Origin: Candidatus Gottesmanbacteria bacterium
Lineage (GTDB): Bacteria; Patescibacteriota; Microgenomatia; 2-02-FULL-39-11
Length of the DNA stretch: 14,152 nt
Assembly (NCBI GenBank): GCA_016204905.1
Contig: JACQJU010000082.1
Span: 1 to 14,152 of the forward strand
Direction: 5' to 3'
Under the pieces are notes generated by a model that saw only the letters and a program-made list of their open reading frames with translations, was not told where the DNA came from and ran no database searches. Shown one piece after another: positions 1-8,394 of this stretch; positions within the stretch are counted from its first letter, which is position 1; each line of letters opens with the position of its first letter. The translations under genes and the position numbers were made by a program.

Positions 1-1
1 C

Positions 2-814
2 TTATACGAAAAATATAAATGGCTTTCTTGCTTAGATATCCATAACGATCCTTGGACAAGGAAAGATTTTGCCAATAATATAGAGCCCCTAAGGAAAAAT
101 CCTCCAACTCGCGTGATTCCCTTCAAAAATATTATTAACAAGCTAAAAATATCTCCTGTCGATTTAGACTATCTACTCATGGCCCAAAAATTTGTTTATA
201 TCAAAGACGCACGGGATGATTATCGAAGACAAAGCGTCTACCATGCTCTCCCATTTTTTGCAGAAATAGGCAGAAGAATGGGTATCGCGAGAATTGATGT
301 CAGTTACCTAAAACAGGCTGAAATTATAGGATTTTTTGCTGGCCAGGAAAAAATTTCTTCCTCTCTAATTGGCGAAAGAAAAAGAGGTTTTATAGTCTAT
401 TTAGATAAAAAAGAGACATTAGTCTGTTTGCAGGGAAATGAAATAAAGATTGCACTAAGAGAATTCAGATTATTGAAAAATGAAAAAAAAGAATTGGAAA
501 TAGTAGGAAGAATCGCCTCATCCGGCAAAGCTTCAGGGCGAGTGGTTATTGTTCGAGGTGTGAAAGACTTAGGCAATGTAAATACAGGAGATATTCTAGT
601 AGCTGTGACCACCCATCCAGATTATGTACCCGCCATGCGTAAAGCTGCGGCCATCATCACCGATGAAGGAGGAATCACTTCACATGCGGCTATAGTCTCT
701 CGGGAATTTAGTATACCGTGTATCGTCGGCACTAAACATGCTACATCGATACTGAAAGATGGAGACCAAATAGAAGTAAATGCAGTTGAGGGAAAGATTA
801 CGCAGAGGCTTTAG
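2..814 (+). CDS. PEP-utilising enzyme, C-terminal part with phosphohistidine (mobile) domain; 5' end outside window
   Basis: The frame is open from base 2, so the gene starts upstream; a GTG at 113 is possible but the reading frame before it looks equally coding (WLSCLDIHNDPWTRKDF). About 270 residues are visible. The last ~100 form the swivelling His domain of the PEP synthase / pyruvate phosphate dikinase superfamily: TDEGGITSHAAIVSRE followed by IPCIVGT, with the phospho-accepting His encoded at 683-685. In this family the His carries phosphate between an ATP-grasp site and the substrate site. The protein ends directly after the His domain, with no PEP/pyruvate TIM barrel behind it. This resembles the domain order of rifampicin phosphotransferase-like proteins rather than true PEP synthase. 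The substrate cannot be told from this part. The TAG stop (812-814) overlaps the convergent mltG stop. Confidence 0.85.
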   Translation, partial: LYEKYKWLSCLDIHNDPWTRKDFANNIEPLRKNPPTRVIPFKNIINKLKISPVDLDYLLMAQKFVYIKDARDDYRRQSVYHALPFFAEIGRRMGIARIDVSYLKQAEIIGFFAGQEKISSSLIGERKRGFIVYLDKKETLVCLQGNEIKIALREFRLLKNEKKELEIVGRIASSGKASGRVVIVRGVKDLGNVNTGDILVAVTTHPDYVPAMRKAAAIITDEGGITSHAAIVSREFSIPCIVGTKHATSILKDGDQIEVNAVEGKITQRL

Positions 815-1776
815 CGGTCGACATATTTCGCTACATTATTATTGTGTTCCTCTATAGTTTTTGCTGGATGGATCTTTCCATTTTTATCTGACACATAATA
901 GAGATAATCAGTTTCCGGCGCATTTATCACTGCTAGTATCGCCTCCAACCCTGGATTAGCTATCGGTGTTGGCGGTAGTCCTACTTTCAAGTAGGTATTA
1001 TAAGGAGAATTCAATTTTAGATCTTCAAATGTCAACTCTCTCTTCCACCAGCTTTTTTCATTTGACTGATAACCTACTATATACTGAACAGTAGCATCAA
1101 CATCCAATTTCATCCCCAATTTTAGACGATTGAGTATTATGCTGGCAACCAATGGCCGATCCTCATCTAACATCGCTTCACGCTCGACCAGAGAGGCAAT
1201 AATGACAACTTGATCAAGTGTAAACCCTTGATTTTTCGCTTTTTCGACAACATTTGCCGTGACTTTATTATTAAAATTGTCAGTAAAAATATTTACTACC
1301 GCAGTAGCCGATGCATCTTTGGGTATTAGGTAAGTATCCGGAAACATATATCCTATTTTAGCCACTTTGAGAAATTCCACTTCTGGAATAGAGAGTTCCT
1401 GGGACAATTTAGTGGCAATTTCTTCATTTCTCCATCCCTCCAGAGTAGTCAGCCAGACATCCAAAGTGCCATGCGTCAAGTTATTGGCAATAGTTTGCAT
1501 GTCTTCTGCAGGCGAAATCCTAAAGTCTCCGGATTGGATATTCTGTTGCAGCCCGCCATATCTAACATACAAGAAAAATGCCACTGGATCCCTGATCAAA
1601 CCTTCTGTCTGGAGTCTCTTTGCAATAGTTCTCACATCTTCACCTCTTTTTATAACAAAAATTTTAGACTCCGTAGCTTTAGCATCCACCGGAGCATTCG
1701 CCTGTTGCCACCAGAAATAACAAAATGATGTAATGAGGATGACAAGAAAGATAAAAAGTATAAATCTTTTTTTCAT
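811..1776 (-). CDS. mltG: Endolytic murein transglycosylase MltG (YceG family)
   Basis: 321 residues, near the usual length. MltG cuts nascent peptidoglycan glycan strands at the outer face of the membrane and helps set chain length. A short basic start and one N-terminal membrane segment (about residues 5-22) fit an inner-membrane anchor. A LysM-like region follows (about 38-105, FVIKRGEDVRTIAKRL). The catalytic YceG domain shows IASLVEREA at 193-201, including the catalytic Glu of the VERE motif, then VASIILNRLKLGMKLDVDATV, SPYNTYLKVGLPPTPIANPG and the terminal YYVSDKNGKIHPAKTIEEH. The ATG overlaps the TGA of the upstream phosphorylase gene (ATGA, 4 bases), suggesting translational coupling. 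The TAA stop overlaps the convergent PEP-enzyme stop, leaving no room for a terminator between them. Confidence 0.95.
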   Translation of the reverse strand: MKKRFILFIFLVILITSFCYFWWQQANAPVDAKATESKIFVIKRGEDVRTIAKRLQTEGLIRDPVAFFLYVRYGGLQQNIQSGDFRISPAEDMQTIANNLTHGTLDVWLTTLEGWRNEEIATKLSQELSIPEVEFLKVAKIGYMFPDTYLIPKDASATAVVNIFTDNFNNKVTANVVEKAKNQGFTLDQVVIIASLVEREAMLDEDRPLVASIILNRLKLGMKLDVDATVQYIVGYQSNEKSWWKRELTFEDLKLNSPYNTYLKVGLPPTPIANPGLEAILAVINAPETDYLYYVSDKNGKIHPAKTIEEHNNNVAKYVDR

Positions 1777-3050
1777 TCAATCTTATATATTGGCAGATTT
1801 GGCAGCGTCTGGGTAGCTTCTTTCAGTCTCCACTTATCAGTGGAATACAATATACATAGTATATCATTCTTGTCCACTTTTTCATCAATTCTTCGCTCTA
1901 GGTAGATACCTGCTCTTTTATCAGTAGGACAACCCAATATCTTGGCAATAGCAGTCAAATTAAAATTATCAAAAGAAGTGATTAGACCATGATGTTTGGC
2001 TGCTACCTCATGACTATATTGCCCTAAGTGTATATCTTTTACTTCGACCTCTTCACGACCTCCTTGTATTTTAATTATTTCCCTCATCTTTGAAAGAGCC
2101 TTACCACTAGTTAATAATAATCGAGCGAGTTCTTCTCCTTCACCCGGATTAGATCTCGCCCTGGTACTATCTAGACAAAGATCAAGTAGTTTGCCAGCAA
2201 GTCTTAGTGCCTTTGCCTCCAGTACCAATGGTCTATCTGTTTCTTGATAGAGCACTTTAAGCACATCTCTGGCCTCCAGTGCCGGCCCAACGCCATGCCC
2301 AGCCGGTTCTAAAGTATGATTAATATCAATAGTTAGTTTTATATCAAATTTTTTCGCCAAAAAGGAAAATTTTTTGGATACTATCTCGGCATCTTGGAAA
2401 TGCTTTATTTTCAAAGTTGGCCCTACAGGAATATCCAATATAATATGGTTTGACCCAGAGGCAATTTTCTTGGCCATGATAGAGACAATAATTTTGTCAA
2501 ATGATTCAAAAGATAGGGGTTGTTCTACTTGGATGATGATATCATCAGCAGGTGCTAATCCTAGGTGGCCTCCCCAAACAATACAGCCTCCTACTTTGTG
2601 AACAAACTTCTCAATCTTCTCCGGTGGAAAAGTAACCGGAGCTAATACTTCCATCGTATCAGCAGTACCCGCTGGTGTAGTTATCGCTCGAGAAGAGTTT
2701 TTTGGTATTTTAAATCCAGCTGCAGCCACGATAGGTACCAATATCATCGTCGTCCTAGTTCCTGCTAAACCACCAGTGGAGTGCTTATCAGCAACAATCC
2801 CGCTGAACTTCAGTTTGGTCCCAGTCTCTGACATAGCTTTGGTGAGGAAATATAACTCTGATGGAGAAAATCCCTCTTTAAATCCCGCCGCTACAAAATA
2901 TGTCGTCAGTATAGGTCCCAATTTTTCATGGGAGACTTCATCCATGAGGGCAAAAATTTCCTGGTAATTGAGCTTTTTACCCAGTAGTTTTTTTTTAATA
3001 GCAGCAATAGCTTCAAAAGTCTGATTGGGTGGATCTTTGTGTTTCTTCAT
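1773..3050 (-). CDS. Archaeal-type thymidine/AMP phosphorylase
   Basis: 425 residues from the ATG at 3050; a TTG three bases upstream is less likely. The family splits nucleosides or nucleotides with phosphate to give base plus (deoxy)ribose 1-phosphate or ribose 1,5-bisphosphate. The phosphate-binding loop is DKHSTGG (89-95), and the family signature is SSRAITTPAGTADTMEVL (120-137, counted from the TTG). SSRAIT-PAGTADTMEVLAPV and the ACIVWGG-like GGCIVWGGHLGLAPADDII resemble archaeal AMP phosphorylases much more than enteric DeoA. However, the extra N-terminal domain of ~85 residues found in archaeal AMP phosphorylase (about 500 residues) is absent, so the length is closer to classical thymidine phosphorylase. 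The substrate (thymidine, AMP or other) is therefore uncertain. No ribose-1,5-bisphosphate isomerase or RuBisCO gene lies nearby. The start ATG overlaps the sortase TGA by one base (TGATG), and the end overlaps mltG. Confidence 0.85.
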   Translation of the reverse strand: MKKHKDPPNQTFEAIAAIKKKLLGKKLNYQEIFALMDEVSHEKLGPILTTYFVAAGFKEGFSPSELYFLTKAMSETGTKLKFSGIVADKHSTGGLAGTRTTMILVPIVAAAGFKIPKNSSRAITTPAGTADTMEVLAPVTFPPEKIEKFVHKVGGCIVWGGHLGLAPADDIIIQVEQPLSFESFDKIIVSIMAKKIASGSNHIILDIPVGPTLKIKHFQDAEIVSKKFSFLAKKFDIKLTIDINHTLEPAGHGVGPALEARDVLKVLYQETDRPLVLEAKALRLAGKLLDLCLDSTRARSNPGEGEELARLLLTSGKALSKMREIIKIQGGREEVEVKDIHLGQYSHEVAAKHHGLITSFDNFNLTAIAKILGCPTDKRAGIYLERRIDEKVDKNDILCILYSTDKWRLKEATQTLPNLPIYKIE

Positions 3051-3781
3051 CAAAATTTCACCAGGCGGGCCGTAACGACCAGCCGCTTGAGATAAGTACC
3101 CGCAGGAACGCAGGTAACAAGAGTGGTATAAGAATCATCGTATTTTTGCTCCAAAACCGATAAATCATCAGGACTAGTTACTCGCATCTCCTCTACTTGA
3201 TAACGATAAGCTACATTATTGACACTATAATAAATATCATCACCCCGATTTAGATCAGGTAGTTTGGAAAAAATAGTATGGTAGTTTTTAGGATCATATA
3301 ACCAGACTATCGTCGAATGGCCAAACAGTACCGACGTACCATATTCCCCAGGCATCGCTGAACCCGCCCAATGGATGATACTCTTATTTAGGTCCTCACT
3401 ACCGACTCTTACTTCAGCATTTTCTATTTTCAGCTTTGGGATGGATATACTATAAGAGACTATTTCACTTTCAATTCTTTGGGGCGATGCTTTGGGAAAC
3501 CAATTACTCGCTTTTGTATAATCCACCCCCGCCTCAGCAGCAAAAACCTCTGAATTTTGGGCCGCAAGTATTCTATTTTCCAAAGCTTCGGAAATAATTT
3601 TTTCCGGAATTGGTTTAATAATACCTATAAAACGTGGAGCATAAAAAAGCTCAAAAGCAATAATAGGGTAGGCTACCCAGCCTATCAAAGAAAGGCCCGT
3701 AAATACAAAAAATGTCGAAACCAAAGAAAAAGCCCTGCGGAAACGCTGTGGCTTTTGTTTTACATACGAATAGAGTGCCAT
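3050..3781 (-). CDS. Sortase (class D/E-like transpeptidase), membrane anchored
   Basis: 243 residues from the ATG at 3781. A TTG at 3817 would add 12 residues overlapping the previous gene and is not preferred, because a -10-like TATAGT lies 6 bases before this ATG. A basic N-terminus (KQKPQRFRR) precedes a membrane segment at about residues 18-42, then an extracytoplasmic stalk and the sortase beta-barrel. Catalytic His is in LFGHS (about 155), catalytic Cys in TLVTCVPAG (about 224) and the Arg in YLKRLVV (about 233). Sortases cleave a C-terminal sorting signal and attach proteins to the envelope or to each other. No LPXTG-like signal followed by a C-terminal hydrophobic tail is found in the neighbouring proteins, so the substrate is probably encoded elsewhere. 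The gene follows the baseplate-J-like gene by 22 bases and overlaps the phosphorylase start by one base. Confidence 0.9.
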   Translation of the reverse strand: MALYSYVKQKPQRFRRAFSLVSTFFVFTGLSLIGWVAYPIIAFELFYAPRFIGIIKPIPEKIISEALENRILAAQNSEVFAAEAGVDYTKASNWFPKASPQRIESEIVSYSISIPKLKIENAEVRVGSEDLNKSIIHWAGSAMPGEYGTSVLFGHSTIVWLYDPKNYHTIFSKLPDLNRGDDIYYSVNNVAYRYQVEEMRVTSPDDLSVLEQKYDDSYTTLVTCVPAGTYLKRLVVTARLVKF

Positions 3782-3787
3782 AATACC

Positions 3788-3817
3788 ACTATAGCATGGG
3801 TTTTCAGGAGCCTGCAA
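3788..3817 (-). promoter_or_regulatory. Possible leaderless promoter of the sortase gene
   Basis: On the minus strand TTGCAG (3817-3812), an 18-base spacer and TATAGT (3793-3788) lie 6 bases before the ATG at 3781. A perfect TTGACA also occurs at 3824-3819, but at an unsuitable 25-base spacing. Transcription would start at or next to the ATG. The sequence overlaps the end of the upstream coding region, so read-through from that gene is also possible. Confidence 0.45.
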
Positions 3818-5987
3818 TTGTCAAGGCTATATTTTGGGATTTAAGGGGAAGTTTATCTTTGCCAAATGGAAATGGTGAATCTATACTCATCTCCACCCCC
3901 ACTATACTTCTTTCTTTTCTCAAATAGTCTTGAGCATCACTAAGCGATTTTCCCGCCAAATCTCTTTGTATTTTCTCGAGTGGTACTTTGGGCAGAAGAG
4001 AAGCGCTTATTATAGAGGAAGCCTTATAAGATCCATCTTTCTCTTCTTTTATATCATTTACTTTGATATTAGTTCGTGTCGGCGAAAATTCATATCCCGG
4101 CGGTATATTGTTCACTAGTATTACCCGAGCTAATTCGTTAAGATCGCTCGTCCTATAAGCTTGGGCCTTGATTTGTGCCGTCAGGGCCAATTTGAGAGCT
4201 GTTGTCTCAGCATCTATATTTTTATCAAATTTTTTATTCACCACATTTACTTCCATAGACTCATCCAATATTTTTTCCTCTTCACCTTGCTTTTCAAATA
4301 GGGCGGTTTTGGCTTTTTCTTTCAATTCAGTTGATAAATCAGTCAACAAATTATCTTGATCTGCTTTCGAAACTACCGAGACCGATCTACTCGTACCACC
4401 GGATAAAGCCTCATTATTTTTAGCCGTATAAGATGAAGAGGGAAAATCAGCAAATGTTAGGTTATTGCCACCGCCCAAATTTCCCTCGGGGCCTATTACG
4501 CTAGCTGTTATTTTGGCATCGGTCTTACCATATGTTAAACCTTCTCCGGTATCCGAGGCCGATGCTACATTTACATCACTATCCAAGCTAAATTTCAAAT
4601 TATTTGCCAGCAATATTGTTCCTTTGGGAAAAGTTTTACTCCCACTTGTAGTCTTATTAAAAATAGTCACGCTACCCCGAGCCGGATTACCGACATTTTT
4701 CTTACCAGTTGTTTTAGCTTCTTTCTCACCACTTACTTCTGTTTCGATAGTTTGCGCTGGCATAGTCAAACTCTCAGAATCTACAGTTTGCGTATTGGCC
4801 GAAAGTATAATCTCTACCTCTTTCTGCATGGACTCTACACCCACCAGCAGTCTAACTTCCGCTTTTGGTATCTGATAATAAGCATAAACTCCTACTCCTC
4901 CCAGTGCCAAAAGTATTATTACTATTATTATGATAGGCAAAAATCTTATTCCTCCGAGTGATGGGAGGTGGAAATTAGCAAAATGGAATTTCGGAATATG
5001 AACACTTGGTAATTTAATCCCAGATAATTTTTTAGGTGGAGGTGCTATCTCTTCTGGAGTCCTTTCTACGCTTATTATTTCCTCTTCCTCTATAGGCGCT
5101 TCTTCCAAAACATCTTTATTTTTATGAAATCCCAATAATCCTGCTTCATCTTTTATTTCCTCTTCATCACGCCTTACCTCTTTTTCTTCTGCTTTGGCAC
5201 CAGCTGGAACTTCCTCTTTAACCTCCGTAGTCTTAAATTCATCAGCATTTACAGTCTGTATAATCTCTGCAGCAGCCGACTCTACCAGTGCATTAATAAC
5301 ATCATCTTTCGACAACGCTTCGATCTTGGGTATATGCAAAAAAGCGCCATTTTTATGCCACGGGTGCTTGACAAGCTCCTCTGCTAAACTTTCCAGGTTA
5401 GAACTTTCATCATAAAGAAGCACGCGGGAGGGCAAAACTTCATTTGATATAAGTTTTTTTAGAGCCTCTTCTACAGATTGTAAAAAGTTTTCACCGCGAG
5501 CGTGAGTAATATTTTCATAAATTTTACCTACTCGAAGAACTGATAGGGTCAAATTTTTAGGCCCTACACCCAGAAGTATCGCACTCGAAGGAGAGTTTTC
5601 CCGCGTTTTGAGGAAATGTGCCAGAGCCTCTGGAAGTTCTATAAAGCCTAGGGGAGTCAGAGAAAGTTTATGAGTCAATTTTTTGAGTTCTAGGAGCGTA
5701 GACTGTTTTATTTTATTGGCTTCTATAAATTCAACAGGTAAACCAAAAATTACTTTCTCGACAATCTTATCGGGAGGAAGACTATTTTCTGCTTGGGATA
5801 TAGCTATATTTGCTGCCTCAACTAGATCTTGTTTTTCCTCTATAGTACTATTGCCCTGTCCGATTATAGCTATCTTACTTCCTCTGACCTCCCAGACGAT
5901 AGCCGCCATCGTTTCCACCCCTACTTTTAGCGTGAGGAAATATTCTTGCGGTTTGTCTTTGGGCAATAGTTTATCAACAAAAGACAT
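3804..5987 (-). CDS. Single-pass membrane protein: actin-fold (PilM/FtsA-like) N-terminus, acidic linker, baseplate-J-like exterior
   Basis: 727 residues from the ATG at 5987; the longer reading from a TTG at 6038 would run through the promoter-like sequence. Residues ~13-248 resemble an actin-like ATPase of the PilM/FtsA type (LKVGVETMAAIVWEVRGSKI, then VIFGLPVEFIEANKIKQST). This assignment is from pattern only; the nucleotide-binding motifs look degenerate. An acidic linker (~250-315, rich in E/K) and a proline/histidine stretch (KLPSVHIPKFHFANFHLPS) lead to one strong membrane helix (~349-371). The outside part has a region like baseplate J / beta-barrel domains (~438-540, PKGTILLANNLKFSLDSDVN and IGPEGNLGGGNNLTFAD), followed by ~190 further residues. 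The arrangement would link a cytoplasmic actin-like module to an exterior domain. I have seen this type called 'baseplate J-like' in CPR genomes; its function is unknown. Confidence 0.75.
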   Translation of the reverse strand: MSFVDKLLPKDKPQEYFLTLKVGVETMAAIVWEVRGSKIAIIGQGNSTIEEKQDLVEAANIAISQAENSLPPDKIVEKVIFGLPVEFIEANKIKQSTLLELKKLTHKLSLTPLGFIELPEALAHFLKTRENSPSSAILLGVGPKNLTLSVLRVGKIYENITHARGENFLQSVEEALKKLISNEVLPSRVLLYDESSNLESLAEELVKHPWHKNGAFLHIPKIEALSKDDVINALVESAAAEIIQTVNADEFKTTEVKEEVPAGAKAEEKEVRRDEEEIKDEAGLLGFHKNKDVLEEAPIEEEEIISVERTPEEIAPPPKKLSGIKLPSVHIPKFHFANFHLPSLGGIRFLPIIIIVIILLALGGVGVYAYYQIPKAEVRLLVGVESMQKEVEIILSANTQTVDSESLTMPAQTIETEVSGEKEAKTTGKKNVGNPARGSVTIFNKTTSGSKTFPKGTILLANNLKFSLDSDVNVASASDTGEGLTYGKTDAKITASVIGPEGNLGGGNNLTFADFPSSSYTAKNNEALSGGTSRSVSVVSKADQDNLLTDLSTELKEKAKTALFEKQGEEEKILDESMEVNVVNKKFDKNIDAETTALKLALTAQIKAQAYRTSDLNELARVILVNNIPPGYEFSPTRTNIKVNDIKEEKDGSYKASSIISASLLPKVPLEKIQRDLAGKSLSDAQDYLRKERSIVGVEMSIDSPFPFGKDKLPLKSQNIALTIAGS

Positions 5988-5996
5988 GACTAAAAT

Positions 5997-6025
5997 ATTG
6001 TAAGACAAAAAAGTATTCTTTACAA
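5997..6025 (-). promoter_or_regulatory. Leaderless promoter of the baseplate-J-like gene
   Basis: Minus strand: TTGTAA (6025-6020), a 17-base spacer, then TACAAT (6002-5997), 9 bases before the ATG at 5987. The predicted start of transcription is within about 3 bases of the ATG and there is no room for a Shine-Dalgarno site. This supports the ATG at 5987 over the TTG at 6038. Confidence 0.6.
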
Positions 6026-6041
6026 ATTGTTTTACCAATTC

Positions 6042-8387
6042 TCAATCATCACTATCAGGAGCTGAAGGGGGAGAATACGTCAGTGATGTGGCTGGTGAAG
6101 TCCAGCGTATCGCATCAAAGAATGTCCGAGATCCAATCCCAGAGTATTTGACTTTCACAGTTAGGGAATCAGCATCATCAGCTAACTTAAAGGATCGTTG
6201 CAGTTTAGTCCAGTTATGGGAAGTCTTCGGAAAAACCAGTTCATAATTGGTTTTGGTTATAGTTCCAAAGGTGTTTTTCTTAGTAGCCAGAACTGTTGCT
6301 TTAATAAACCCAGAGCTAATAGTATAAGGTAGTTTATTCCATGCAGTAAGGGTAAATGTAGTTCCCTTGGGAACTTTATATTTAGCAATAGGTTGACTCA
6401 GTGACTTCGTAGGATTGCCTGTAGTAAGTGTCGTCATCTGAAATGATGAGCCTCCTCCATAAGATTCACTGGTTACTCTTTTGTCACCAGCTGCTAAATG
6501 CTTTCTCTCCCAGTAATCCGGCGTTCCATCATTATTTGTATCGATGTCAAACCCAACATTGGTAATCCCAGGGGTCGGGGTACTAGTAGGTTTAGGGGTG
6601 GGAGTTTTTGAGGGAATAGGTGTTGGAGATTTTATGGGCGTAGGAGTTTTGGTTGGTATTTTGGAAGGAATAGGAGTGGGAGATTTGGTTGGCGAAGGAG
6701 CAATAAATAAGCCATATGTATTTGTATGTCGTTCGTCGTAAGTCCACATTGGTAAGTCAATTTTATAAGTAGAAGCTATCGATATAGGCCATACATACAG
6801 AGTGTTTATCCCCCAACCTCCCAATGAAGGATTAAAATAGTACGGATTTGGAACATCATCTGGCGATGCCATCGCCCCTATTTCCAGTTGGCCATTATTA
6901 TCTAAATCAGCAATAAAAGGATTAGATAGAATACTATATGGTATAGATATACTAGTGATTTGGTTACCATTTATATCGAGAGCATATAAACTTCTAAAAT
7001 TACTACCTATAAGCAATTCTTGCACTCCGTCATTATTAAAATCTGCCAAAGCCATACCTGACGTAAAATTGGGATAAGTACTACTATTTGAGTTAGGAAG
7101 GTCTAATCGTTTTTGAAATTTACCATCTGCTGAGTAGATACAGACTTTCCAAAGTGATGTTTCAATAGCAACTCCTAATTTTCCACCGGGAAGTAACTTT
7201 CCAACAGCAGGTGGAGCCAATGCTGGGTTACCTTGTGCCTCTAGGGGATTTGTGTTTCCACACAGCTCAGTGATGGGCCATCCACTAACATATTCACCAG
7301 TTCCTTTCCAAGCCATAATTCGACCGTGAGCTTGGTATACATTATAGTGTGATACTCCTACTGTTGCAGTAATATCTAAAAGTCCATTGTTGTCCAAATC
7401 TACAAGTGTTGGAGGACTCCATATTGTTAAATTAGTTCCCTCGATTACATCCATAGTTTTAGGCCACCCAGTAAGCTCTTTGCCGTTTAAATCTAATACG
7501 TGTACTTTAGAAGGATACTTATTTTCATTAGGAAACCAATAAGTCTCAACAAGCACAATTTCTTTTTTAGCATCACCTGCGACATTACCTACGGCCGCTT
7601 GTACTAATGCTGGGTGAGTACCTATTTGAAATGGATACCCACTCCGCTCTATTCCTTGGTTATTTAATATATGAATTTTATCTAGACCATCGCTCGTAAT
7701 AATTTCTGGTTTACCATCAAAGTCTAAATCATCTACTACCATGAGAGGATTACGATAAGAACTAACATCATATTTATCGATCAGAAATTTTGGCCATGAT
7801 GAAGAATACAAAAGTCCTGAGGCAGAAAATACCCACACGCCATTTCGCATGTAACATGTATATCCAGTCGATATATTCTCACACTCGTTAAAAACATTTG
7901 AAATTATTATCTCTTTTTTGCCATCCCCATTTAAATCGATTACAGCAGGATTACTTGTGTAACCACCTGTAGCATTAGAATGATGTCCGCCTATATATTG
8001 AGGCCACCCTGGTAAGTATGTACCGTTATTTTGAAAAATATGAACATACCCATCACTCGATCCTGATAGTATCTCTTTTTTGCCATCATTGTTGATATCT
8101 ATAAATATTGGATGATGATTAAGCACGTTTATACCACGTCCTTTCATCACGGCAGACCAAGTATTATTTGCAGCAATATTAGTTGTTGTTGCCGCTCTCG
8201 ATCTATTCTCCGTCTGTTGGAGTGCATTAAACACAGAGGCAGGAAGAGTGATAGAAAGAAGAAGGAATACAAAAAATGCAGCTTTATACTTTTTCGGAAG
8301 AGAATTCAATATATCTCTTAGAGCACCTAACCAAAGTTTTATCTTCAAGACAAGTGAAATATCAGGATCAGTGGAAATAACCGGCAT
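6042..8387 (-). CDS. Secreted FG-GAP/VCBS-repeat beta-propeller protein with Pro/Thr linker and C-terminal beta domain
   Basis: 781 residues. A long cytoplasmic-looking start (1-34) precedes one hydrophobic segment (36-55), a signal anchor or a signal peptide with a long n-region. Residues ~75-550 carry repeated Asp-rich Ca-binding loops: FIDINNDGKKEI (95), VIDLNGDGKKEI (149), VDDLDFDGKPEI (218), VDLDNNGLLDI (329), LADFNNDGVQEL (447), IADLDNNGQLEI (492). Between them recur GWP-type turns (127, 198, 308, 370). This fits an integrin-like beta-propeller of about six or seven blades. A Pro/Thr/Ser/Lys-rich linker (564-606), including an 18-residue duplication, leads to DTNNDGTPDYWE, another Ca-loop type, and a C-terminal beta-sandwich-like domain (~610-765) that may bind carbohydrate. 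The C-terminus is hydrophilic, with no sortase signal. A surface or adhesion role is inferred; the ligand is unknown. Confidence 0.85.
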   Translation of the reverse strand: MPVISTDPDISLVLKIKLWLGALRDILNSLPKKYKAAFFVFLLLSITLPASVFNALQQTENRSRAATTTNIAANNTWSAVMKGRGINVLNHHPIFIDINNDGKKEILSGSSDGYVHIFQNNGTYLPGWPQYIGGHHSNATGGYTSNPAVIDLNGDGKKEIIISNVFNECENISTGYTCYMRNGVWVFSASGLLYSSSWPKFLIDKYDVSSYRNPLMVVDDLDFDGKPEIITSDGLDKIHILNNQGIERSGYPFQIGTHPALVQAAVGNVAGDAKKEIVLVETYWFPNENKYPSKVHVLDLNGKELTGWPKTMDVIEGTNLTIWSPPTLVDLDNNGLLDITATVGVSHYNVYQAHGRIMAWKGTGEYVSGWPITELCGNTNPLEAQGNPALAPPAVGKLLPGGKLGVAIETSLWKVCIYSADGKFQKRLDLPNSNSSTYPNFTSGMALADFNNDGVQELLIGSNFRSLYALDINGNQITSISIPYSILSNPFIADLDNNGQLEIGAMASPDDVPNPYYFNPSLGGWGINTLYVWPISIASTYKIDLPMWTYDERHTNTYGLFIAPSPTKSPTPIPSKIPTKTPTPIKSPTPIPSKTPTPKPTSTPTPGITNVGFDIDTNNDGTPDYWERKHLAAGDKRVTSESYGGGSSFQMTTLTTGNPTKSLSQPIAKYKVPKGTTFTLTAWNKLPYTISSGFIKATVLATKKNTFGTITKTNYELVFPKTSHNWTKLQRSFKLADDADSLTVKVKYSGIGSRTFFDAIRWTSPATSLTYSPPSAPDSDD

Positions 8388-8394
8388 TAGGATA

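Noticed and set aside
3782..3817. N-terminal extension of the sortase from a TTG at 3817
   Set aside because: It overlaps the previous gene, and a -10-like box lies immediately before the internal ATG.
5988..6038. N-terminal extension of the baseplate-J-like protein from a TTG at 6038
   Set aside because: It would translate across a good -10/-35 pair; the ATG at 5987 gives a family-like start.
6544..6741. Plus-strand Gly/Val-rich frame (GVGVLVGLGVGV-like)
   Set aside because: It is the antisense shadow of the Pro/Thr linker repeat in the VCBS protein gene.
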